A DNA stretch of 64,000 nt from a virus. Under the pieces are notes generated by a model. That model did not search any database and was not told the origin of the DNA. It was given only the letters and a program-made list of their open reading frames with translations. The position numbers and the translations under genes are program-made. The stretch is from the IMG/VR virus record IMGVR_UViG_3300031758_000024, positions 1-64,000 of that record. One strand, written 5' to 3'. This document shows positions 16,154-26,561 of this stretch, piece by piece; positions within the stretch are counted from its first letter, which is position 1; each line of letters begins with the position of its first letter.

Positions 16154-19100
16154 CTATAAGTTACTTACTTTTGCCAAAAAGAAATCAGCTGGTATAGAAA
16201 TGCTTGGTCCAAGGTATGTTCTCAACGCAGCTAAAGACATACGTGAACTTACAAGAATGGCCTTAAGGTCGCCATCACTGTCCTGCTGTGAAACGGTAAC
16301 AGTATATTGATCGTTATTCATTTTTATCACTACGCCAATACTGTATTTTGTTCCACTAGGAAGACTTGCGTTTTTCTTCCAATATTTCCATTCTGCTATT
16401 GGCAGAGGTGTAATAATTGGGCCGATAAAAGTTCGATAATTGTTTGGATAATAATTTATATAAATATTCCTAAAATCACTAGAGCTTGTCATTGTAGGAA
16501 TTGTTTGAGCTGCCACCTGTGAAGACGTTGGCACAACATTTGCCCTTTCCTCAAGCCTGTCAGGGACTTGAACAATGGTAGGTGGATTTAACTGATAATA
16601 GTTAGAAACATACAATGACTCTAAATAGCTAGCAACTGCTTGAGCTTCTTCAATTGACAAGAATCTATTACTGCCCTCTCCTGAAGAATCCCACCCTTGT
16701 TTCCATATTCTGGTTTGACCATGAATTTCAATATCGCCAGTATAAGGGAAAACATTGGATGTTTCCGATGTAGATTTGGCTCTCAATAAACCGTAATCAT
16801 CAATGGCGGATTTAGCGGAGGAAGTTTTTAACGTTCTCAGCGCCGGCTCTGGTGTTATAACCGTAGTTCTAGTTCTTTTAATTGTTCCCATTAAATCATA
16901 AGCTAATTCACCATTTAGTTTAGTTTGGAAAACTGTTGGCTGATCTATTCCTTCATAGGAAACAAAAGAAGATTTTAGTCTAAAAGAATAGGAATGAAAA
17001 CCGGAAGAAGAATTAAATCCACTTAAAAGCTGCCTATTTGATGAACTATTAATCGGCCTTTCGAGTAATACATATGGACCCATACCGGAAATTGGAGAAA
17101 GAGACCTAGAATACTTGACAGTATATGCATACAAAGATGCGTTTGCTGGATGCGCAGTATCTCCAGTTGGTTGATTTATCTGATGGAGAGAATAAGAAGA
17201 CGGTATATTTATTTCTACAGAATTATTATTATCTATTTTTGTTGCGTCTTTTATTGAAACGTCAGGATTAGTAATTTCAATGAAAAAATCTATATCATTA
17301 ATTGAAACTTCGGACAGCATTGCAACTTGTGTTGCTGGTAACTTTGATGACATTTTTTCTTTAAAATAATTGAATATACTAGTATTGTTAGAAGCTGAAT
17401 TCTTCGTAAGAACACGAGCATAAACAGAAGTGGAGGGTGAAATGGGGGTTATTTCAAAATCATTTTTTTCAGAGTCATCTAGAGCGTCGCTGTACATGAC
17501 CCATGAAGAACCCCAGTCGGTTACGAAATTAGTTAGAGAAGATATTGTGGAACTCGACTGCTGACCTCTAGCCTTTGAATATAAGGCATATGAAACTGCA
17601 TTATATAGTAACTTAAATGGCCCCTCTATTATTGCTGGTAAAACATTTTCTGTTTCGATATTTCCGACGTGCGTCTGCTCATTATTATCATTTACTGGAA
17701 TCTCAGATCCAGACAATGAATAAACCTTATTGCAGTATTCCATAACTGGAAAAGTGGTAGCTATAACATTTCCTCTTGACAGATTATCTACAGCTGGCGA
17801 ATATGATATAGTGGCACCTATAGATTGCTGAGATCCTGTTGTGGGTCCCACTTTAATGAAACTATTATCAGAGACAATATTTGAAAAATACTTATATGTT
17901 TTAGCATTTAGGTCCCTTGTGTATCTGGATCCAAATACTCCATAATAATCTTTTTCAAAGATATTATCATTAATGTCCCAGCCACCGTTCTTGTTTGAAT
18001 CTATAAGATAGCTATCGGAATTCATTGACGCAGTATTGGCTGATACTGACTCGCTCATCTGTAATTGCGAGCCACAAAAAAGTCTTTGAGCGTCAGGACA
18101 GTTGCTTAGATCTAAAAAGATAGTGCCAAACTTATTTGTAATATAGTCGTTAATTTTTTGAGCTTGCAATGGGGTTATTGAAAAATCTGGCGACCAAAAG
18201 ACAATGTCATACCTAGATAAATCCTGTATGCTTACTGAGTCTATATCTACCAACCAATGTGATTTTGCATTTTTGCTTTGTGTATTGATTAGTGGATTTT
18301 CAAAATTGAAATTAGACAAATTAAATGGAGAATTCTGCAATCTGTATATTATATACGGACTGATATTAGATCCTGAAGCGCTACCTGAATATAGCACACA
18401 AGCATTGACTGTTCTATTGGCTCCAAAGTTAACTTCTCTCAAATTAAGAGCTCTTTTAACTCTTCCTACAATCCTCCAATTAAAAACCTCATATGTTCTA
18501 TAATCTTTTATGGCCTTACTGGGGACTATAGCTTGGTAGCCATTTTTGACTATATTTGATTGACCAGATGTATTTACAAATCTGTTGTCTACCTTTTTTA
18601 TGGAGAAAGTATTTGAACCAATATAGTTGGGATCTATAACAAAAGATTCTTCTGGCAATTCTTTGAACATTGGGACAGAATTAATATTTTCAGTGTATCT
18701 AAGTTGATGATTATGTCTTTTACCTTTTTCATCAACTTCAAATTTATTGTATATTAACTTTAGTCCAACAGGCGTGGTTGCGTCTAAGAATACAAGAATC
18801 TTATAAGGTAGCTCAGAATCATTTACGTTATAATCTGTTTTAAATGGCTCTAGGAGAATCTTATATTTTGGCTTATTAGTGTCTTGATCGACATAATCCT
18901 TACCATACTGGTCGATTATTTTGATGCCGATGTCAGAAATTCGTGTGCTATTCAAATAGTCGTTTAAAGTTATTACCGAAAAAACTGCGGGAGCTACAGT
19001 AAAATACCTGCTAACATAATAATGGTGTGCAAAATTATCACTATCTATTTCTGATGCGTTTAATTTTTGTGAAGATGTAATTCTATCCGTAAATATATTG

Positions 19101-19372
19101 CTAACACTTATATTGTTACCAGAAAGAATAGAAGAGCCGTCCGACCTGCTTAGTATGCCAAATTCATCTGCATACATTAACTCTGATTCTCCAGAAATTG
19201 GAATTCTATTTTCCAATATTGTTCCAGATAAATCAAATATTGTAACATTTTTTTCTGGAGAAATAGGATCTACATTAAACCATGCTAAAACAGCGGAATC
19301 TTTTGGTGCATTTTGACCAATTTTAATTGACTTTTCATTATTGGAATCTGTTAAATTAATAAACTTTTCCAT
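16154..19372 (-). CDS. Large baseplate protein of unknown family
   Basis: About 1072 residues. The ATG at 19370-19372 shares its A with the upstream stop (TGATG), with GAGGAA six bases before. The N-terminal 300 residues are beta-rich. Residues roughly 315-430 look like an alpha/beta Rossmann-type segment (VNACVLYSGSASG, then YDIVFWSPDFSITPLQAQKI and GTIFLDLSNCPDA), loosely recalling glutamine-amidotransferase-like folds, but no catalytic triad is identified. The rest is beta-rich. Position after the gpI-like gene suggests a baseplate periphery component. Confidence 0.65.
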   Translation of the reverse strand: MEKFINLTDSNNEKSIKIGQNAPKDSAVLAWFNVDPISPEKNVTIFDLSGTILENRIPISGESELMYADEFGILSRSDGSSILSGNNISVSNIFTDRITSSQKLNASEIDSDNFAHHYYVSRYFTVAPAVFSVITLNDYLNSTRISDIGIKIIDQYGKDYVDQDTNKPKYKILLEPFKTDYNVNDSELPYKILVFLDATTPVGLKLIYNKFEVDEKGKRHNHQLRYTENINSVPMFKELPEESFVIDPNYIGSNTFSIKKVDNRFVNTSGQSNIVKNGYQAIVPSKAIKDYRTYEVFNWRIVGRVKRALNLREVNFGANRTVNACVLYSGSASGSNISPYIIYRLQNSPFNLSNFNFENPLINTQSKNAKSHWLVDIDSVSIQDLSRYDIVFWSPDFSITPLQAQKINDYITNKFGTIFLDLSNCPDAQRLFCGSQLQMSESVSANTASMNSDSYLIDSNKNGGWDINDNIFEKDYYGVFGSRYTRDLNAKTYKYFSNIVSDNSFIKVGPTTGSQQSIGATISYSPAVDNLSRGNVIATTFPVMEYCNKVYSLSGSEIPVNDNNEQTHVGNIETENVLPAIIEGPFKLLYNAVSYALYSKARGQQSSSTISSLTNFVTDWGSSWVMYSDALDDSEKNDFEITPISPSTSVYARVLTKNSASNNTSIFNYFKEKMSSKLPATQVAMLSEVSINDIDFFIEITNPDVSIKDATKIDNNNSVEINIPSSYSLHQINQPTGDTAHPANASLYAYTVKYSRSLSPISGMGPYVLLERPINSSSNRQLLSGFNSSSGFHSYSFRLKSSFVSYEGIDQPTVFQTKLNGELAYDLMGTIKRTRTTVITPEPALRTLKTSSAKSAIDDYGLLRAKSTSETSNVFPYTGDIEIHGQTRIWKQGWDSSGEGSNRFLSIEEAQAVASYLESLYVSNYYQLNPPTIVQVPDRLEERANVVPTSSQVAAQTIPTMTSSSDFRNIYINYYPNNYRTFIGPIITPLPIAEWKYWKKNASLPSGTKYSIGVVIKMNNDQYTVTVSQQDSDGDLKAILVSSRMSLAALRTYLGPSISIPADFFLAKVSNL

Positions 19373-22300
19373 CACTGTTCCTCATGATCTGGGTGAATTA
19401 ACTCATAATCAGATATATGGTTTGGTGTTGAGCCAAAAATTCCCATTTGATACTGATCATACTTTCTCAATGGCACCCATCTGGGGGGTGTCCAATTTGG
19501 TGTTGCACTGTTATAAACAATAGTATTAGAATCGCTATGCTTATAAACAAAGTTTGGAGTTGCTATAATTTCTGAATTTTCTTGCTTATTTAAAGTATAT
19601 ATATTTGGTAGTGGTGGATTCAATTCTTGATCATATTGAATCGTGTCATAAGACTCATACCAGTAAACCACGTCTCCAGATATAGTAACGTCTTGACCAG
19701 CATTAATTTCCTGATCTGTTAGCAAAATATTCTTAGCGCCTGCTTCATCTGCTATATTAACTCTAGCAAACCAGTATCCAGGTGTTGCAGAATCCTGCGC
19801 AGTTGCAATATTAGCTATTTCCAGTTTGCCATCTGAAGACGTATAAGCTGTATAATCAGGAGTTGCTGCAAATAGGTCTTTTAACGTTCTTGCTTTGTTC
19901 CAAGAAACTCGCAAAATCTTGCCCCAAGGCTGATTTTTCCAAAGAACTTGTCCAACAAGAGATATAGACTGATCCGATCCAGCATTAATAATTAGCGAAG
20001 ATGGGGCTGCTTTTAATCTTAAGATTTCTGGATCTGAAATATTAACATTAAACGGAACTGATGCCACATACCCCTGGGTCTCACTATTTATTCCACCATT
20101 TGGAGTAGCTGAACCAATTCCTGACACAAACAAATTACTTGATTCATAATTCTCGGATCCATTATAAGAGTATCGAATTATTGTTTTAGCTATACCATTA
20201 TCATTTGTGGTAACATAAGCCGGCGTGGCAGAAATTATATCCCCATAAACGTGGAATGTTTGGCCTGGCTTAAAGTTATTGTTTTGATCGTAAGAAATAA
20301 TTGTCAAATACATCAAATCATCTTGTGAATTAGAAATACTTGTTGGAGACAAAATTGCTTTTGCGCTAGCAAATGGATAGTCGGTTTTTGAAACATAAAC
20401 AAATCCTTCATCTATTGGGTTAGATGATGGAACTAACGAAAGATCTATTGGATGAGTATTGTCATTTAAAGATGATTCGTAAGTAATAGAATATACTTTA
20501 TCTGTATTTGGAGTTGAACTAAAATAGATTGACGAACTATAACTCTCCGTATTCTGGTTGTATACATTTTTGTCAACGTACCAGGCATTTTTTACATCGT
20601 AATTAACAGTATATTTTCTGCCATACACGGACGGAGTTGCATCGCTAAAGCAGTGCAGCTCATTTGTTGAGGTTGACAAATTTTCAAATAATACAACACC
20701 AGTGTAAGAATCTGTAACAGATATATTTTCAGCGTTTTGATAGGCTAAGTAAATAAAATTACTGACATTACCGTAAATGTCTTCTGTATTACTAAAAACA
20801 ACGTTGCCAGGTGTTGCGACATCTTCAAATAGTATATTTCTATACTGCTCTTCCCCAACTGTAACTATTATAGGCGAACCAGATCTTGGATAGCCACTAA
20901 TTGGAAGCGAGAAAAATCTTCCTGTAGCAGAATCTGTAACAGGATTAGAATATACATAATATTCATCTTTGTTTAAGTATAGCCAGCCAGTATGAATTGC
21001 TGGATTATTTTGCACTACTTCCTGAATATCTCTAGCTATTCTTACGTCAACATTAGCATTTTCGTTATTAAGAAATGCATTGTTTAGTTCTATTATCAAG
21101 GAGTTTTTATCATTTACATATGGCTCAATATATTGAGTATCAGATATTAATTGGGCATCTTTGATAATGTAATCTATTTGTGGGTCCAAACCAAAAGAAT
21201 CTTTTGATAAGTATATTCTCTTAAGAAAATCATCTGAGTTAAAGAACTGATTGTTTGCTGCCTCCGAGTTTTCATAAACATTATCCAAAGAATCTATGTA
21301 GCCACTAAATATTTGGGGTGTTGTCTGAGAAGTAAACGAGGCGTACTTTGTAAAGTAAATAGGATAAAAATTATTACTTGCTGATTCAAAACTTAAATAT
21401 GATGGCGTTGCGTAGTAATTTATAGTGGCTGAATCAAAATAATCTGGGCTAGCAATTTCAACCCCTGAAGAGTTATATGTCTTATATGTTATGTTTGGGG
21501 ATGAAGGAACGAGATATCTTTCATTATCGTCTGGATTAATAACCGCTCCACCATGAATGTCACTTATTAAAGTATCACCGTTAAAATATGTTAAACCAAG
21601 AGGCTTTATATTATTTATGTAAATATACTGAGGCGTTGACTGAGGGGGAAGTATTATTCTATCCACAAGATCATCTATGTACATAGAATAATTCTGTGTA
21701 CCAGATTGAGTAAGATTATTATTTTCGTTCAAAAAGAATGATGAAGTAATTGTTTGTGTATCAAATTTTTGCACTTTTGTCTGATATACAGTTGAACCTA
21801 TCCTTATGTTTGCATCGTTATAGGAGAATTGGCTTGGAGATGCCAACTGGGCTGATTGCATGTAGGAAGGATCGGTATAGTAAATTGTATTTGGAGTAGA
21901 CTTACTAAAAGCTACTCTGTAGTTTGCTGTAGCCAAAGACTTGTCATATGTTTGAGTAACATGGTTCCATCCACCATTAGAGAAAACTATTTTTACAGAA
22001 CTTACGTCATCAAAATTAATTGTATTTACGCTAGGCGAACTAGAGGCATTGTAGTAAATGTTATTGTATATCTTATCTTTGAATTGAAGATCAGAAAGAG
22101 TATATCCATCGTCATTAAATATTCTAATTAGATTATACTCTGGGCTTGCTGGATGATTTTCTGGTAATCTGTTTCCTACATAAAAGTCATCTCTATCTAA
22201 ATAATTTAAATTAACGTAAAATGTAGATGGCGTGGCGTAGAAGTTGTGTGTAGCCATTGATAATTCATATGTTAGACCAACGCCAACATCCTGTGTTACG

Positions 22301-23967
22301 CCGGACTTTCTGCGCCCTGCTGCATAGTCTGGGACTCTCTTGAGATAAGAAACATACCATGAATAGTCGACTTTAATTGGAGCATAGACTTCTTCGATAC
22401 CATCTGCATAGACGCCGGAAATACTTGCATAACCAGAAAAAGACGTTGTGGCTTTTTCTTCTGCCTCCAATATCAGCTTAGCGTCTGCGTAGTCGCCAAC
22501 ACCTGATTGATAATACTGCGGAGACGCGCTTGTTTCTACGTCGTATATTGCGGGAATTGAAGAAATACCTTCTCCGTCCATTCCGCCGTAATCCCAGTAG
22601 CCCTCTTCCCATCGAACATATCCAATGTTTGATGGATACTTTTCGTTAATACTTTCGATAAGGTCAATAAATGGCTTTAGTGGCTTACCGGAAGGAGTAA
22701 ACCATGGGGTACTCTTTTCCATATCAGAGATTTCGATAACATCTGGAGTTGCGCCAAGATAATTAGAATCTGGTTCAAGACCATAAGCTTTCCAAATATC
22801 TAGCTCTCTTCTTACTGTTCTCTTGAAACCATCTATGTGAGCTGCAGGATAGTTTAAAGATACGTCTAAGATTCTTTTCTTGTATCTTGCGTTTGATTCT
22901 AGTAGCAGTCTAGGGAGTCCGACTCTTGCGCCAAATTCATCAAAGTTATTTGGAACATGTAGCGGATGCTGATCATATTGAATATCATTAATTTTCAATA
23001 CAGAAAATTCTCGCATACAAATTATCTGCTTATTTGCCTGACTATAATAATATACATAATCGGTTGGCTGAGATCTATGGAATGAAGCTAAACTATCTAC
23101 TTGTATAAGCGGAATATCGTCACCCAAGACCTTTAGAATGTTTACAGGTACATCATAAGATACGTATGCCCATGCAAGCATGTTTTCATCTGCGCTCGAT
23201 ATGTAATGATTAATGTCGTAAAGATTTAATTCATTATCAAAATTATCCAGAGTCTCCTGGACAAGCGCTGTTAAGAATTTTCCAGCGGTAGAACTAGGAA
23301 CAAACAAAGATGGGGTTGCAGGATTTTCTGAATCTGCAAACATGTCCGTCCATGTTGGGAATCTCTTTAATATATTTCTTGCATGCTCAGATGCTACTGG
23401 TGGGACTGGATCATGTATGCCAATTTCCAAATAAAACAATAGACCTAAATCACTAGTATTCAAAGTTTCAGTGAATATCTCTAATTCTATCTTTATCCAT
23501 GGTTTACAATCTCTTATGAAGATCACATTTGAATCAAAGGAAAGAATGGATTTTAACCATGGACCATTTTCTGAATCAGACTCATACATCTGCAAGTTGA
23601 AGGTTGGAACCTCGGTTCCAGGAAGATTTGTAAAGGCGTGCTTATAGGCTAATACGTCTATTTTTGACGTAGTATCAACAAATCTCAGAATAGAAGGCGT
23701 AGCCTGTTCATAAACAATCTCGCCAACATCTGTAACATACAGCGCATTATTGGATAGTGGAGTTGATAATTCCGCAGTATATGACGGAGAAGTATATTCT
23801 AAGCCAACATAGGTATTGTCCCCTATGGCGTTAAGGCCATACCTTGATCTAACATAAGAATAGTTGGTGAAAGAATTGTTCTTATATAGATTTACAGCAT
23901 TGCTAGTCCATATGTTGCCAGACTTATTAAAGTCCCCGCTTTTTAAAAGTAACAAATACTGTTTCAT
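19372..23967 (-). CDS. Large baseplate protein (gpI-like N-terminus) with dispersed Ala-Thr-Pro motifs
   Basis: A 1531-residue protein from the ATG at 23965-23967 (AAGGAT upstream). Residues about 195-290 (ARNILKRFPTWTDM, LTALVQETLDNFDNEL, DINHYISSADENMLAW) resemble the helical region of gpI-like baseplate proteins, which in P2-like phages follow protein J exactly as here. The remainder is beta-rich; residues about 1312-1390 (PSSLIINAGSDQSISLVGQV onward) look like a bacterial Ig-like domain. Unusually, the tripeptide ATP occurs 13 times, with about a dozen variants (STP, TTP, ASP, SSP), nearly always followed by Ser, Asn, Asp, Gly or Gln. Role: wedge plus fibre-like extension, inferred. Confidence 0.75.
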   Translation of the reverse strand: MKQYLLLLKSGDFNKSGNIWTSNAVNLYKNNSFTNYSYVRSRYGLNAIGDNTYVGLEYTSPSYTAELSTPLSNNALYVTDVGEIVYEQATPSILRFVDTTSKIDVLAYKHAFTNLPGTEVPTFNLQMYESDSENGPWLKSILSFDSNVIFIRDCKPWIKIELEIFTETLNTSDLGLLFYLEIGIHDPVPPVASEHARNILKRFPTWTDMFADSENPATPSLFVPSSTAGKFLTALVQETLDNFDNELNLYDINHYISSADENMLAWAYVSYDVPVNILKVLGDDIPLIQVDSLASFHRSQPTDYVYYYSQANKQIICMREFSVLKINDIQYDQHPLHVPNNFDEFGARVGLPRLLLESNARYKKRILDVSLNYPAAHIDGFKRTVRRELDIWKAYGLEPDSNYLGATPDVIEISDMEKSTPWFTPSGKPLKPFIDLIESINEKYPSNIGYVRWEEGYWDYGGMDGEGISSIPAIYDVETSASPQYYQSGVGDYADAKLILEAEEKATTSFSGYASISGVYADGIEEVYAPIKVDYSWYVSYLKRVPDYAAGRRKSGVTQDVGVGLTYELSMATHNFYATPSTFYVNLNYLDRDDFYVGNRLPENHPASPEYNLIRIFNDDGYTLSDLQFKDKIYNNIYYNASSSPSVNTINFDDVSSVKIVFSNGGWNHVTQTYDKSLATANYRVAFSKSTPNTIYYTDPSYMQSAQLASPSQFSYNDANIRIGSTVYQTKVQKFDTQTITSSFFLNENNNLTQSGTQNYSMYIDDLVDRIILPPQSTPQYIYINNIKPLGLTYFNGDTLISDIHGGAVINPDDNERYLVPSSPNITYKTYNSSGVEIASPDYFDSATINYYATPSYLSFESASNNFYPIYFTKYASFTSQTTPQIFSGYIDSLDNVYENSEAANNQFFNSDDFLKRIYLSKDSFGLDPQIDYIIKDAQLISDTQYIEPYVNDKNSLIIELNNAFLNNENANVDVRIARDIQEVVQNNPAIHTGWLYLNKDEYYVYSNPVTDSATGRFFSLPISGYPRSGSPIIVTVGEEQYRNILFEDVATPGNVVFSNTEDIYGNVSNFIYLAYQNAENISVTDSYTGVVLFENLSTSTNELHCFSDATPSVYGRKYTVNYDVKNAWYVDKNVYNQNTESYSSSIYFSSTPNTDKVYSITYESSLNDNTHPIDLSLVPSSNPIDEGFVYVSKTDYPFASAKAILSPTSISNSQDDLMYLTIISYDQNNNFKPGQTFHVYGDIISATPAYVTTNDNGIAKTIIRYSYNGSENYESSNLFVSGIGSATPNGGINSETQGYVASVPFNVNISDPEILRLKAAPSSLIINAGSDQSISLVGQVLWKNQPWGKILRVSWNKARTLKDLFAATPDYTAYTSSDGKLEIANIATAQDSATPGYWFARVNIADEAGAKNILLTDQEINAGQDVTISGDVVYWYESYDTIQYDQELNPPLPNIYTLNKQENSEIIATPNFVYKHSDSNTIVYNSATPNWTPPRWVPLRKYDQYQMGIFGSTPNHISDYELIHPDHEEQ

Positions 23968-23996
23968 CAATTATCCTTAAAATATTAATTTACAAA

Positions 23997-25166
23997 TTAA
24001 TAATTTGTTCCACCCATTATAACAGAACTAATGTTTATTGCGCCTGCTACGGGGTATCTTTTAACTGTATCTAGTGAAAAATCTACAAGTGGAAGACTGG
24101 AACCATCTGCTAACATGGAACTTATGTAACATGATCGAATATAATCTGATGATAATTTAATTTGTCTTTCAATTTCCGAAATAGAAACAGTATCTCCAAC
24201 TGTTAATGAATTTAGGTATCTTTTCACAAACAGTGAGGCCTGATTTCTTATGCCACTAGCAAGATTTTCACTCAAGCCCATCGGTAGCGTAATAGTAGCT
24301 TCTACGTTCATACTAACTCGTTCTGCTATTCTAACATTAAATCTTACGCCAATTGGCTTAGCTGCACTAACTGCGATCATAACTCTTTGAGGCAGATTTG
24401 ACATGTCGGTAGCAGTTTCTGGCACGACGATAACATCGCATGACCCTACCCCGTATGTGCCTTCTCTAATTCTAACGTCCCTAACACCTCTAACTGCTAA
24501 CGCAGCAAATCTGATAGATTCAGCTGTGCCCGGAGCTTTTGCTTTTATCGAAGCTATGATTCTTCTTCGGAAATTAGTATCTGACTCTGCACTGGTGTTA
24601 GAGTAAACCTCTTTGGGATTTGAGCAAAACACTATTACCCCAGCTGGAGCAAAAGCGTTATGCTTAGTTAGTGTGCCGACAGGAGCAACATACGCATTAT
24701 CTGTAAAGTTTGGATCAACTCTTCCATAAGCTCTAGTTGATCCTTTGCCAATAATTACATCTCCAGCTAGTTTATATGTATATTGCTTTGTAATAAAATT
24801 TGACACATCATTGTAAACCAATGTTCCGGATGGTATTGTTACGTCCGAGCTATGTGGCTTGTCTATAAGGAATTGAATATTGAAGGATTCGCGATCTTGA
24901 CTAGAATAATCGCTAATGTTTCTTCTGGTTATTCCATATAGGTCGCCTATCAAATCAAGATTCCTGCCTGATGCTGTCATGAGGTCACCTTGGGTTAGGT
25001 TAAATCTTAAAGCCTCATAAAGATCTGATACTTCACTGGTAAAAGCTTCTGCAAATGCTCTAGCTATAGACCCAGGATAGACGGCTGATACGCCTGCATT
25101 TTTCTGCAAGCCATTCAAGACATTGACTAGTATATCAGCTTTATTTTTTATTCCATAAATTGGCAT
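23997..25166 (-). CDS. Baseplate J-like protein
   Basis: A 389-residue member of the baseplate J family (P2 J, T4 gp6-related), which forms the wedge ring linking hub and fibres. Seen: an N-terminal helical region ending SGRNLDLIGDLYGITR, a central beta region (VTIPSGTLVYND), the family-typical ESDTNFRRRIIASIKAKAPGT with AESIRFAALAVRGVRDVRI, and SCDVIVVP. Length fits the family. It starts one base after the gp25-like stop and precedes the gpI-like gene, giving the W-J-I order of P2 and Mu-like baseplates. Confidence 0.93.
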   Translation of the reverse strand: MPIYGIKNKADILVNVLNGLQKNAGVSAVYPGSIARAFAEAFTSEVSDLYEALRFNLTQGDLMTASGRNLDLIGDLYGITRRNISDYSSQDRESFNIQFLIDKPHSSDVTIPSGTLVYNDVSNFITKQYTYKLAGDVIIGKGSTRAYGRVDPNFTDNAYVAPVGTLTKHNAFAPAGVIVFCSNPKEVYSNTSAESDTNFRRRIIASIKAKAPGTAESIRFAALAVRGVRDVRIREGTYGVGSCDVIVVPETATDMSNLPQRVMIAVSAAKPIGVRFNVRIAERVSMNVEATITLPMGLSENLASGIRNQASLFVKRYLNSLTVGDTVSISEIERQIKLSSDYIRSCYISSMLADGSSLPLVDFSLDTVKRYPVAGAINISSVIMGGTNY

Positions 25167-25167
25167 T

Positions 25168-25548
25168 TTATGCTCCTAGGGTTTGACTAACAGAAAGAAT
25201 TATTGGCTCATTAATATCCGAAATAATATGAATATCAAATCTAATTACATCTCTGCTTGTTGGTACTGCTTTAATTTGAATGCCCCTACCCTTAAAAAGA
25301 CCTTCTTTTTGAATGCCGGCCATTATTAAAGCTTTACCAAATTCAGCTGTTTCTTTAGTTTGAGGTAGACCGTAAAGCCTGGATAAATCTACCCCTAATT
25401 GAGGATAAATATAAAAATCTCCAGGCTCAGTCATTATTCTCAAATAGATTTGCTGGACATCTTCGTGCATAGAGGATGGGGCTAGTGCAATATCCTTATT
25501 GCCGTCAAGCATAATGTCCCCATTTAATGTTAAATACAAATCACTCAT
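25168..25548 (-). CDS. Baseplate wedge protein, gp25/gpW family
   Basis: A 126-residue protein of the T4 gp25/P2 W family, which sits at the wedge next to the first sheath ring. Seen: DIALAPSSMHEDVQQIYLRI, then TEPGDFYIYPQLGVDLSRLY with the conserved E-P-G-D/G-x(n)-G motif, then a KALIMAGIQ helix and a beta C-terminus. Size is typical. Its start overlaps the spike-associated gene by 8 bases and it is followed immediately by baseplate J, the standard order. Confidence 0.92.
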   Translation of the reverse strand: MSDLYLTLNGDIMLDGNKDIALAPSSMHEDVQQIYLRIMTEPGDFYIYPQLGVDLSRLYGLPQTKETAEFGKALIMAGIQKEGLFKGRGIQIKAVPTSRDVIRFDIHIISDINEPIILSVSQTLGA

Positions 25549-26185
25549 TTGTTTCCTTTAGCGCAAGATTATGTGCTTGCTCAAAACTATTTCCATCTTT
25601 CATTAACTGAATCATCAATAATATATGCTCTTTAGAGTGATCGGTCTGATATATCTCAAGTAACCCTATTTGTTCATCGGTCAATCCAGCTAAATCATAT
25701 TCTGATTCATACGATTGTTGAATTTGCTCTTGTTTTTTAGCAAAACCAAACTCACCTACTATAGTAATAGGAGTTTGCGTTTCTTGATCTGCATACTGTT
25801 CAGCATTATTTAAATAATAAGCGACTCCGTTGGTTGCCGAGTGAATGTTTTTATGGTTAATTTTAACTAAAGTTGGCTCTATATAGGAAGAGGCGCAGTA
25901 ATTAAAATTATAGCTATTCCACCTTAATCCATCTTCTTTAGTAAACAGCCTTACGGAATCGCCAAATAAAGAAATTGACTTAGACTTTGCGCTTATCACA
26001 ATGCCAACTCCTGGAGCAGCAAATATCTCTATGTCTCCACGATCATTTAACCTAATAAAACTAGACAAATCAGGATGCGTTAGTCCTACTTCTCTTTCTG
26101 AGAACTCTTTTCTTTTCCTAATTTCAGCACCTATGGGTATGGTTGGTTGCTGATAATTATCTCTTTGTATCGACTCTTTACTCAT
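25541..26185 (-). CDS. Probable central-spike-associated protein
   Basis: A 214-residue protein starting at the ATG at 26183-26185, which overlaps the upstream stop as ATGA. Residues about 38-95 (LSSFIRLNDRGDIEIFAAPG then GIVISAKSKSISLFG) show short alternating strands like the beta-helical C-terminal part of gpV-type spikes. The C-terminal third is helical and acidic (LTDEQIGLLEIYQTD). Placed between an OB-fold spike protein and gp25, it probably completes the membrane-puncturing tip, so the spike may be split over two genes. Moderately confident. Confidence 0.65.
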   Translation of the reverse strand: MSKESIQRDNYQQPTIPIGAEIRKRKEFSEREVGLTHPDLSSFIRLNDRGDIEIFAAPGVGIVISAKSKSISLFGDSVRLFTKEDGLRWNSYNFNYCASSYIEPTLVKINHKNIHSATNGVAYYLNNAEQYADQETQTPITIVGEFGFAKKQEQIQQSYESEYDLAGLTDEQIGLLEIYQTDHSKEHILLMIQLMKDGNSFEQAHNLALKETNE

Positions 26186-26553
26186 GAGCAAACCATAAAA
26201 TTCGGCACTCCGGTATTAACTGTATTGTAATACCTGTAATTTCCTGTATTTCCAGCGTCATTGTAAAAGTTTATAATATATGGCTTTGCCTCATTATTGT
26301 CGCGAAATCCTACTAAACATCTACTCCCTGGGGTCGGAGCTACAGCCTGCACACCATTTGTGACTGGACAAACTACATTCTTTATAATATTACCTATATT
26401 TTGAGAATATTGATCCTCAAGTATTACAACTGCGGTGTTTTGACGTTTGTCATAAGACGCTATAACGCCAGGCCTAGTCCTTGCCTTTTGCATTTCTGTA
26501 ACATCTATTTGATCTTGTATCTTTTTATCAAACTTAGGGTAATTAACTGGCAT
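26182..26553 (-). CDS. Baseplate spike protein with OB fold (gpV/gp45-like)
   Basis: A 123-residue protein. Residues about 27-100 (RPGVIASYDKRQNTAVVILED, then NIIKNVVCPVTNGV, PTPGSRCLVGFRDNN and KPYIINF) follow the five-strand OB-barrel pattern of phage baseplate spike proteins, which sit under the hub. The usual beta-helical tip is absent from this gene; the next gene may supply it. AGGAG lies six bases before the ATG, overlapping the stop of the hydrolase gene region. Confidence 0.75.
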   Translation of the reverse strand: MPVNYPKFDKKIQDQIDVTEMQKARTRPGVIASYDKRQNTAVVILEDQYSQNIGNIIKNVVCPVTNGVQAVAPTPGSRCLVGFRDNNEAKPYIINFYNDAGNTGNYRYYNTVNTGVPNFMVCS

Positions 26554-26561
26554 TTTTTCTC

